NCBI GenBank assembly: GCA_003164375.1
Contig: PLTE01000374.1
Coordinates: 19,280-32,191, forward strand
Source: Hyphomicrobiales bacterium
GTDB taxonomy: Bacteria; Pseudomonadota; Alphaproteobacteria; Rhizobiales; Xanthobacteraceae
Direction of reading: 5' to 3'
DNA length: 12,912 bases
Of this stretch, positions 7,203 through 12,912 are shown in pieces. Both the position numbers and the translations under genes were made by a program. The stretch's first letter is position 1, and every line of letters begins with the position of its first letter. The notes below the pieces were generated by a model. The model searched no databases. It saw only the letters and a program-made list of their open reading frames with translations, and was not told where the DNA came from.

Positions 7203-8183
7203 TCACGCCACACCGGCGCGCAGCAGATCGTGGAAGTGCACGATGCCGACCGGCCGTTCGGATTCGACGACAATAAGCGCGGTAATCTTCGACGAATTGA
7301 GCAGCAGCAAAGCCTCGCTTGCCAATTGACCAGGCCGCACGGTCTTCGGCGCAGTAGTCATGACCTTGTCGACCGGTACTTGCAGCAAGTCGGCGCGCAT
7401 GTGACGCCGCAAGTCGCCGTCGGTGACGACGCCAGCAAGCTTGCCGTCCGGTTCGAGGACAGCGACGCAGCCAAAGCCCTTGGCGGACATTTCGACGATC
7501 GCCTCCGACATTAGCGCGCCGCGCTTGATCAGCGGCACGGCATCGCCGGGATGCATCACGTCGCGGACGAATTTCAACGCGGCGCCGAGCCTGCCGCCCG
7601 GGTGAAACACGCCGAAGTCGACCGCGGTAAAACCCTTGCTCTCCAAAAGCGCCATCGCCAAGGCATCACCAAGCGCGAGCTGCATCAGCGATGACGTCGT
7701 CGGGGCGAGATTGTGCGGGCAGGCTTCGCGCGCCTCCGGCAGCGCCAAGACAATGTCGGCTGATTTGCCGAGCGTGCTTTCGACATTCACCGTGATCGCG
7801 ATCAACACGATGCGAAAACGCCGGGAATAATTGATCAGTTCCTTGAGTTCCTCGGTCTCACCCGACCAGGACAGCGCCAGCATCACGTCATCCGACGTGA
7901 TCATGCCGAGATCGCCGTGGCTCGCGTCGGCGGCATGGACGAAAAAGGCCGGCGTGCCGGTCGAGGCGAACGTCGCCGCGATCTTGCGGGCGACGTGGCC
8001 GGATTTGCCCATGCCGGTCACGATCACGCGGCCACGCGCCGCCCGGATCGTTTCGACGGCGGCGACAAAGGGCGCGCCAAGTCCATCTGACATCGCCGCG
8101 ACCAAGGCGGCGATGCCTTCGGCTTCGGTGTCGAGGGTGCGCAGTGCCGAGGCGATGGCCGCAGCCGATTTGCGCTCGCTCAT
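7203..8183 (-). CDS. kdsD: Arabinose-5-phosphate isomerase (KdsD/KpsF/GutQ family)
   Basis: KdsD converts D-ribulose 5-phosphate to D-arabinose 5-phosphate, the first committed step to Kdo for the LPS inner core; it is cytoplasmic. From the ATG at 8183 it is 326 residues (E. coli 328). It has an N-terminal SIS domain (about 40-185) with GMGKSGH (57-63) and ASHGDLGM (87-94), then two CBS domains (about 208-265 and 272-326). Residues matching the E. coli metal/catalytic set K59, E111, E152 and H193 appear at K60, E112, E153 (REACPHNLAPT) and H194 (FHPGG). An in-frame GTG at 8213 would add ten residues; GAGGA at 8195-8199 favours 8183. It follows the 541-residue membrane protein gene by 47 nt, so it is probably co-transcribed with it and purA. 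The kpsF or gutQ paralogue names cannot be fully excluded. Confidence 0.93.
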   Translation of the reverse strand: MSERKSAAAIASALRTLDTEAEGIAALVAAMSDGLGAPFVAAVETIRAARGRVIVTGMGKSGHVARKIAATFASTGTPAFFVHAADASHGDLGMITSDDVMLALSWSGETEELKELINYSRRFRIVLIAITVNVESTLGKSADIVLALPEAREACPHNLAPTTSSLMQLALGDALAMALLESKGFTAVDFGVFHPGGRLGAALKFVRDVMHPGDAVPLIKRGALMSEAIVEMSAKGFGCVAVLEPDGKLAGVVTDGDLRRHMRADLLQVPVDKVMTTAPKTVRPGQLASEALLLLNSSKITALIVVESERPVGIVHFHDLLRAGVA

Positions 8184-8230
8184 CTTCGCACGTGTCCTCA
8201 CTCGAATATCCACCGGCCCGACACTACGCG

Positions 8231-9856
8231 CTATTTGGACCAGGCCGCGAACGCATCGGCGAAGGCGCGATCGCCGGGCGGCCCTTTTTCCATGGCCAGG
8301 ATGGCGCGGCCGCCATTGCTATAGACGATGGGAATGTCGAACCACGGCCGATCCTTGAGCAGTTGAGTATTGCGTTGCACGTCGGTATCGACCGCTGACA
8401 GGCCGATCAGGAAGAAGCCGTTCGTCACCTTAACCGCAAGCCCGGAAAGCGGCACGCCGCGCGCCTGCTCGGATTCCTTCATCAGCACACCAGGAACGTT
8501 CGCGATGCTGCCGCCGGCAAAATCGGGCGGCAGAGTGAACATGATTTCGATGGTGTGGCTGGCCGGCAGCGCCTGGTCGGTATTCCGGCGCAGCGTGAAG
8601 GTTACGGACATGTTGCGTTCCGGAATCGTCAGATCGGCGCGCACCTCCAGTTCAGGAGCAAGTCCGGTACCGGGCGAAACGGTGTCGGTCTTCCAGATTG
8701 CCGAGCCGACATAGCGCTTACCGTTCGGATCGTTCGAGTCCTCCTCGTAGAGCACGACGCGCTGCGCGACCGCGGGTCCGGCCTGGCTCTGCGCCCCTGG
8801 CGCGCCTGCAGCGGGTGCCTGTCCATTTTGATCCTGCGGCACGCGGCCGGAGAATTTCGGCTCCGCCGTCGGCGCCGGTGTCGTCTGGGTCTGTCGCGAT
8901 CGCAAGTGCGAGAAAAAGTGATAAAGCCCGTTGATATTCGACCATTGCCAGGAGATCGTCGCGACGAGCCCGGCGATAACGATCAACACCACGGCGAGCT
9001 GCGCCAGGCCGCGATAGGAACGCGGCGGCCGCGGCTCTTCATAATGCTCTTCGGATTCCCGCGGACGGGGCGGGTGCGCCCGCGCCAATGGCGGCGCTTG
9101 TTCGTCGTCCAATTCGTACGACGATTCGACTGCGTGCGTCGGCGCGTTGTCGTCGAGAAAGTCCGCTTGCTCTGGATTGAACTGCGGCTCGACGCGGCCT
9201 AGCGGCGGCTCATCGTCGTGGTCGAACAATTGTAGCGACGCGGCGCCGTAGGAATCGCGGGTGTCGCGGGCCGATTGGGCGGACTTCGCCGATGCGGTGC
9301 CGAGATCGTCGACCTCGCTTACGACGTCGCGGAAACCTTTGAGGCCTTCGCGCGAGATCGGCGAGGTGCGCGCGTTTAAGAGCCGATTGCGCGCGCTCGG
9401 CGGCGGCTGCGGCGCGTTGTCCGGCGCGAGCTCATTGGATGTGTCGAATGGCGGCGGTTCGATTCGCTGCGGCTCAGGTCGCGTCACTTCGGCGTGGTCT
9501 GCTGCCGGCATATCGGCGGGCGGCGGGCTCGGGCGCTCGCGCCGTGGCAGTGGAGTGGACGGAGTTTGCGGCCGCGCGCCGAGCGGGCCTGGACGCAACG
9601 ACGCGGCGCCAGGCCGCGGTTCGGGTCGCGCCTCCGCGCGCGACTTGCGGACGGCCTCGGCTTCCACCTTGCGGATGGCGTCTTCGAGCGCCAGGCGCTC
9701 GCGGGTAATGTCGGACTCTGAAAGCGCCGGCTCGATGCTGCGCAACTGCGCGACCAGAGCGGCACGCGCGCGCTCATAGAGCGAGCGGCGGGCTTCGCCG
9801 GTCGAGGTGCCAAGCCCGTCCACGGCGCGGGCGATCAGCGGATGATAGTCGGCCAT
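8231..9856 (-). CDS. Bitopic membrane protein of unknown function
   Basis: This is a 541-residue protein without a recognised enzyme motif. Residues 1-75 are helical and charged, with heptad-like spacing (ALEDAIRKVEAEAVRKSRAEA), and may be a coiled coil. Residues about 75-280 are Pro/Arg/Glu/Asp-rich and probably disordered. LAQLAVVLIVIAGLVATISW (284-303) is the single membrane segment, preceded by Arg and Tyr residues, so the N-terminus should be cytoplasmic. After a second Pro/Gln linker (320-362), a compact C-terminal domain (365-541) with alternating beta-type stretches (RVVLYEEDSND, MSVTFTLRRN, TIEIMFTLPPDF) would lie in the periplasm. I recall similar proteins next to purA in Bradyrhizobium relatives, without a function. 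It lies 37 nt after purA and 47 nt before kdsD. Start is ATG at 9854-9856 with only a weak AAAGAA-type ribosome site. Confidence 0.85.
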   Translation of the reverse strand: MADYHPLIARAVDGLGTSTGEARRSLYERARAALVAQLRSIEPALSESDITRERLALEDAIRKVEAEAVRKSRAEARPEPRPGAASLRPGPLGARPQTPSTPLPRRERPSPPPADMPAADHAEVTRPEPQRIEPPPFDTSNELAPDNAPQPPPSARNRLLNARTSPISREGLKGFRDVVSEVDDLGTASAKSAQSARDTRDSYGAASLQLFDHDDEPPLGRVEPQFNPEQADFLDDNAPTHAVESSYELDDEQAPPLARAHPPRPRESEEHYEEPRPPRSYRGLAQLAVVLIVIAGLVATISWQWSNINGLYHFFSHLRSRQTQTTPAPTAEPKFSGRVPQDQNGQAPAAGAPGAQSQAGPAVAQRVVLYEEDSNDPNGKRYVGSAIWKTDTVSPGTGLAPELEVRADLTIPERNMSVTFTLRRNTDQALPASHTIEIMFTLPPDFAGGSIANVPGVLMKESEQARGVPLSGLAVKVTNGFFLIGLSAVDTDVQRNTQLLKDRPWFDIPIVYSNGGRAILAMEKGPPGDRAFADAFAAWSK

Positions 9857-9893
9857 TTCTTTGAGCTTACGCCCGGCTCCCTAAAGTTGCACC

Positions 9894-11186
9894 CTAGGCT
9901 TCGAACGGATTTTGCATGAGGATGGTGTCCTCGCGTTCTGGGCTGGTCGACAGCACGGCTGCCGAACAACCGATCAGCTCCTCGATGCGGCGGACATATT
10001 TTATCGCCTGGGCCGGCAGGTCGGCCCAGGACCGCGCCCCCGCCGTCTTCTCGCGCCAGCCGGCAATGCTCTCGTAGATCGGTTCGACCTCGGCCTGGGC
10101 GTGCTCGCTGGCGGGAAGATAATCGATTTCGCGGTCCTGCAGCCGATAGCCGGTGCAGACTTTGATCTCGTCGAAGCCATCGAGGATGTCGAGCTTGGTC
10201 AGCGCCAGGCCGTTGATGCCGCTGGTCCGCACCGTCTGGCGCACCAGGACGGCATCGAACCAGCCACAGCGCCGCGGCCTGCCGGTCACGACGCCGAACT
10301 CCTTGCCGCGCTCGCCAAGCATCCGGCCAATCTCGTTGTTCTGCTCGGTGGGAAACGGTCCCTCGCCGACGCGCGTCGTATAGGCCTTGCAAATGCCGAG
10401 CACATATCCGATCGCGCCAGGTCCGAGCCCCGACCCGGTCGCCGCCTGTGCCGCTACGGTATTCGAGGACGTGACGTATGGATAGGTGCCATGATCGACA
10501 TCGAGCAACGCGCCCTGCGCGCCCTCGAACAGAATGCGCTTGCCTTCACGCCGTTTTTGATCGAGCAGCGACCATACCGAATCCATAAAAGGCAACACGA
10601 ACGGCGCCACGTCCAAGAGTTCCTTGCGCACTTCGGCCGGGTCGATCGGCGTGAGGCCTAGACCTTTGCGCAGCGCATTATGGTGGGTCAAAAGCCGCTC
10701 GATCTTGCGATCAAGTGTCGCGCCATCGGCGATATCCATCAGGCGGATGGCGCGCCGGCCGACCTTGTCTTCATAGGCCGGCCCGATGCCGCGCCGTGTG
10801 GTGCCGATGCGCAACGCCGCATTGGCTGATTCGCGGATGCCGTCCAGCTCGCGATGCAGCGGCAGGATCAAGGTCGTGTTCTCGGCGATGCGCAAATTGT
10901 CAGGCGTGACGGTGATGCCTTGTTTTTTGAGCTGCGCGATCTCGTTCAACAGCGCGTGCGGATCCAGCACCACGCCATTGCCGATGACCGAAAGCTTGCC
11001 CGGCCGCACCACGCCGGACGGCAGCAGCGACAGCTTGTAGGTGGTACCGTCGATCACCAGCGTATGGCCGGCATTATGTCCGCCCTGGAACCGGACGACG
11101 ATGTCGGCCTGTTCGGACAGCCAATCGACAATCTTACCCTTACCCTCGTCGCCCCACTGGGCGCCGACAACGACAACATTCGCCAT
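9894..11186 (-). CDS. purA: Adenylosuccinate synthetase
   Basis: PurA joins IMP and aspartate using GTP to give adenylosuccinate, the first step from IMP to AMP; it is cytoplasmic and acts as a dimer. The 430-residue protein matches the family length. It starts MANVVVVGAQWGDEGKGK with the GTP-binding loop GDEGKGK (12-18) and catalytic D13, then HNAGHT (37-42) with catalytic H41. GTTRRGIGPAYEDK, the TGRPRRCGWFDAV stretch and the C-terminal STSPERE guanine-recognition region are all present, so the enzyme should be active. The C-terminus STSPERE differs slightly from the common STGP(D/E)R. It is the first gene of a minus-strand cluster with the bitopic protein and kdsD. No clear Shine-Dalgarno is visible before the ATG. 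Confidence 0.98.
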   Translation of the reverse strand: MANVVVVGAQWGDEGKGKIVDWLSEQADIVVRFQGGHNAGHTLVIDGTTYKLSLLPSGVVRPGKLSVIGNGVVLDPHALLNEIAQLKKQGITVTPDNLRIAENTTLILPLHRELDGIRESANAALRIGTTRRGIGPAYEDKVGRRAIRLMDIADGATLDRKIERLLTHHNALRKGLGLTPIDPAEVRKELLDVAPFVLPFMDSVWSLLDQKRREGKRILFEGAQGALLDVDHGTYPYVTSSNTVAAQAATGSGLGPGAIGYVLGICKAYTTRVGEGPFPTEQNNEIGRMLGERGKEFGVVTGRPRRCGWFDAVLVRQTVRTSGINGLALTKLDILDGFDEIKVCTGYRLQDREIDYLPASEHAQAEVEPIYESIAGWREKTAGARSWADLPAQAIKYVRRIEELIGCSAAVLSTSPEREDTILMQNPFEA

Positions 11187-11449
11187 GAAGGGGCGCCCCC
11201 GAAAGGCTCAAGCGGACAATGGCGCGGCCGATGACCGCCCTGATCGAGCGGGTGCAGGCCGTAGCCGACCGCTCCGGATAATGGATGACGCCGCCGGAAG
11301 CAAGGAAAAGCGGCTCTTGCCGTAGGTCCTGACTTTCGCCAAATCATTGGTTTTAGAGAGAATTTGCCGCGAGCCATGCCGGTTTGGTGGTATCCGAGGC
11401 ACGCCGCGGCGTTCCAGGCATCCGCGCCGGTGCTCGAAGGGGGCATGCA
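11187..11449. other. Divergent intergenic region between purA and the EamA gene
   Basis: These 263 bp separate the starts of two oppositely directed genes and must carry both promoters. I see no convincing coding frame, no strong -35/-10 pair and no recognised riboswitch. A minor CGGC-TCTT-GCCG hairpin sits at 11311-11322; on the minus strand it is followed by CTTTT, but the stem is only 4 bp. A short open frame extends the EamA gene upstream to 11384, and I do not think it is translated. Confidence 0.5.
11437..11443 (+). promoter_or_regulatory. Ribosome binding site for the EamA transporter gene
   Basis: AAGGGGG lies 6 nt before the ATG at 11450. It decides this start over in-frame TTG and GTG codons at 11384-11387. 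Confidence 0.6.
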
Positions 11450-12370
11450 ATGACGCGGGGGGTGCGGATCGAGAATCGGAGCACGGCTCGGGTCTGGCTG
11501 TTCGACCAGCCTTATCTCTTGTTGTCGCTGAGCTCCCTGTTCTGGGCCGGCAATGTCGTGCTCGGCCGTTTTGTCGCCGGACACATCCCGCCGATCGCGC
11601 TGTCCTTCATCCGCTGGAGCGGCGCGGTTGCGCTTTTGCTGCCGTTCGCCGCCCGGCATCTGATCCGTGACTGGCCGGTCATCCGCAAGCAGGCCTGCCT
11701 CTTGGCATTCCTCGCGCTCACCGGGTTCTCCGCCTACAACACCATGGCCTATTACGGCCTGCAGTTCACCACCGCGATCAACGGCCTGTTGCTGCAATCG
11801 GTGACGCCGCTGTTTGTCGCGCTGTGGACTTTCGTTTTGTTCCGCGACCGGCTGACGCTGCGCCAGGCCTGCGGTATCTGCACGTCGCTCACGGGTGTCC
11901 TCGTCATCGTCTGCCGCGGCAGTCTCGATGTCCTGTTTGCGGTCGCGTTCAACCGCGGCGATCTGTGGATCGTCATCGCGCTTTTGATCTACGCGCTCTA
12001 CACCGCGATGCTGCGCAAACGGCCGCTCATGCATCCGCTCTCGTTCCTGACCGTCGGCATGGGTTTGGGCGCGGTGTTTCTGGTGCCGGCGATGATCTTG
12101 GAAATCGCTGGCGGACGTAACGTCACGTTCGACACCGAAAGCGTTCTGAGCTTCGTCTATATCTGCATCTTCCCGTCGCTGCTCGGCTATCTGTTCCTCA
12201 ATCGCGGCATCGAGCTCGTCGGCGCCAACCGTGCCGCGCCGTTCATGCATCTGGTGCCGGTGTTCGGCTCGGTACTGGCGATCGTGCTGCTTGGCGAGCG
12301 CTTCGAGCTTTTCCATGCCGTGGGCTATGCGCTGGTGTTCGCGGGGATCACGGTGGCGACCAGAAAGTAG
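11450..12370 (+). CDS. EamA/DMT-family transporter
   Basis: This is a 306-residue inner-membrane protein of the drug/metabolite transporter superfamily (10 TMS, two EamA repeats). The first half carries LSSLFWAGNVVLGR, the Arg/Trp segment PPIALSFIRWSGAVALLLPF and NTMAYYGLQFTTAINGLLLQ, then TPLFVALWTFVLFRDRLTLR, typical of repeat 1. Repeat 2 ends with ANRAAPFMHLVPVFGSVLAI and VLLGERFELFHAVGYALVFA, a classic EamA C-terminal signature. Substrate cannot be inferred; relatives export amino acids, metabolites or drugs. The ATG at 11450 follows a good AAGGGGG site and leaves a short cytoplasmic N-terminus; the upstream in-frame extension from 11384 is Arg/Gly-rich and unlikely. It is divergent from purA and stands alone. 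The inverted repeat beginning at 12377, 6 nt past the stop, may end its transcript. Confidence 0.9.
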   Translation: MTRGVRIENRSTARVWLFDQPYLLLSLSSLFWAGNVVLGRFVAGHIPPIALSFIRWSGAVALLLPFAARHLIRDWPVIRKQACLLAFLALTGFSAYNTMAYYGLQFTTAINGLLLQSVTPLFVALWTFVLFRDRLTLRQACGICTSLTGVLVIVCRGSLDVLFAVAFNRGDLWIVIALLIYALYTAMLRKRPLMHPLSFLTVGMGLGAVFLVPAMILEIAGGRNVTFDTESVLSFVYICIFPSLLGYLFLNRGIELVGANRAAPFMHLVPVFGSVLAIVLLGERFELFHAVGYALVFAGITVATRK

Positions 12371-12376
12371 GGCGCC

Positions 12377-12520
12377 GTCATTGCGAGGAGCGCAAGCGCG
12401 GTAGGGTCGGCAAAATCGTCTGCTCCCGCGCAACCGCGTGGGCATCGCGCGCATACGATTTTGCCCATCCGGCTTGGCTCTCACGGCGCGATGCCCACCC
12501 TACGGCGCGCTCGCAATGAC
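12377..12520. repeat. Palindromic intergenic repeat with crossing internal stems
   Basis: The ends form a perfect 11-bp inverted repeat, GTCATTGCGAG at 12377-12387 and CTCGCAATGAC at 12510-12520. Inside are GTAGGGT/ACCCTAC (12401-12407 with 12497-12503), GGCAAAATCGT/ACGATTTTGCC (12409-12419 with 12455-12465) and a 13-bp pair GTGGGCATCGCGC/GCGCGATGCCCAC (12438-12450 with 12486-12498). The last two pairs cross each other, so they cannot both form as plain hairpins. The end motif and the GTAGGGTGGGCA motif resemble repeats I remember from Bradyrhizobium and Rhodopseudomonas genomes. It directly follows the EamA stop and may act as a terminator or 3' stabiliser. Confidence 0.7.
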
Positions 12521-12605
12521 GCGCACAATTTCGTTCTCGCGACGCCTGTGCGCCCGAGCTTTGCAGACCATCCTCAAAATGCCTCCCCAAAAAGCCGAGG
12601 GGAGC

Positions 12606-12717
12606 GGAGCGCCGAAAGGCGCGTACTTAGAGACCGCACCTGCGGGTGCGGCGCCCCCTCCGTATCTTCCTCAATCACCGAAGAAAGATACGGAGGGGGC
12701 TCGCCTCTCGGCGCTCC
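12606..12717. repeat. Nested three-stem inverted-repeat element
   Basis: The outer arms GGAGCGCCGAAAGGC (12606-12620) and GCCTCTCGGCGCTCC (12703-12717) pair over 15 positions with one mismatch. Within them a hairpin CCGCACC/GGTGCGG (12634-12640 with 12645-12651, 4-nt loop) sits beside a perfect 16-bp stem (GCCCCCTCCGTATCTT at 12653-12668 with 12685-12700, 16-nt loop). Together they form a Y-shaped fold. The preceding CGAGCTTTGCAGACCATCC and CAAAATGC segments (about 12552-12582) recall an interspersed element of Bradyrhizobium-type genomes, so this may be a copy of a repeat family. No T-run follows the big stem. Confidence 0.7.
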
Positions 12718-12912
12718 ACCCCGGCACTCGCCGGACCGGACGCATCCAGTATCGGCTCAGCTCCAGACCCGCGCTTCCTGAGACCTGGCCTGACGGGCGT
12801 TATCCGCTTCGGCCTGTCACAGTCTACCGAGCACCTCGGAGACCGGTCGTAGTGCCGGTCGGTCGGGGACCCAAAGCCGCCCGGGAACGGGGTTACGAGC
12901 CCCACCCGCAGG

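Larger units (their letters stand above)
12371..12912. other. 542-bp stretch without a convincing gene
   Basis: From the EamA stop to the right edge I find no protein-coding frame I can support. It holds the two inverted-repeat elements at 12377-12520 and 12606-12717. The last 195 bp (12718-12912) contain only small local palindromes, such as GACCGG/CCGGTC (12841-12846 with 12855-12860). A 76-codon open frame runs on the minus strand (12675-12905) and a 68-codon one on the plus strand (12646-12852). Both run through the large palindrome, are Arg/Pro/Ser-rich and resemble no family I know, so I read them as chance frames in GC-rich repeat DNA. A gene or structured RNA continuing past the edge cannot be excluded. 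Confidence 0.55.

Noticed and set aside
11054..12484. 476-codon open frame on the minus strand, antisense to the EamA gene and the purA start
   Set aside because: It is rich in Arg, Gln, Asp and His in the pattern of a GC-rich antisense frame, matches no family, and overlaps two well-supported genes.
12377..12717. CRISPR array or IS element in the right tail
   Set aside because: Repeats are inverted, not evenly spaced direct repeats; there is no transposase and no clear flanking target duplication.
12675..12905. 76-codon minus-strand frame in the right tail
   Set aside because: It runs through one arm of the large palindrome, has low-complexity Arg/Pro/Ser content and no supporting ribosome site.

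Overview
The window is GC-rich, densely packed bacterial DNA. It looks like an alphaproteobacterium of the order Hyphomicrobiales (Rhizobiales), probably near Bradyrhizobiaceae or Xanthobacteraceae. The basis is codon use, the protein styles (an HldD-HldE-GT2-GT9 block, a conserved WPHWAGG lipoprotein, a bitopic protein next to PurA), and intergenic palindromes of the GAGCATGATC, GTCATTGCGAG and GTAGGGTGGGC types that I remember as common in Bradyrhizobium and Rhodopseudomonas. The placement rests on recognition by eye, not on a search.

Region 1 (1-4456, + strand) is a tight operon for the lipopolysaccharide inner core. It holds the ADP-heptose epimerase HldD (its first codons lie off the left edge), the bifunctional heptose kinase/adenylyltransferase HldE, a family 2 glycosyltransferase and a family 9 heptosyltransferase-like protein. 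Gaps are 36 nt and 6 nt, followed by a 4-nt ATGA overlap. HldE and HldD make ADP-L-glycero-D-manno-heptose; the two transferases probably use this or related donors to extend the core.

Region 2 (4578-7143) is more mixed. An MmgE/PrpD-family protein has an N-terminal twin-arginine-like signal, which is unusual for this family. It faces, tail to tail with a 12-nt gap, a small putative lipoprotein on the minus strand. That gene is divergent from a second small Pro/Ala-rich putative lipoprotein.

Region 3 (7203-11186, - strand) reads in transcription order purA, a 541-residue bitopic membrane protein of unknown function, then the arabinose-5-phosphate isomerase kdsD/kpsF (start of Kdo synthesis). 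Gaps are only 37 and 47 nt, so this is probably one transcription unit joining purine synthesis to envelope synthesis. A short palindromic repeat separates kdsD from the convergent lipoprotein gene.

Region 4 (11450-12912, + strand) has an EamA/DMT-family transporter followed by 542 bp without a convincing gene. This stretch holds two complex inverted-repeat structures: a palindrome at 12377-12520 with crossing internal stems, and a nested three-stem element at 12606-12717.

I see no tRNA, rRNA, CRISPR array, transposase, phage gene or defence system. Most of the window is ordinary chromosomal housekeeping and envelope DNA. The least explained parts are the Tat-type MmgE/PrpD protein, the purA-linked bitopic protein and the structured right-hand tail.
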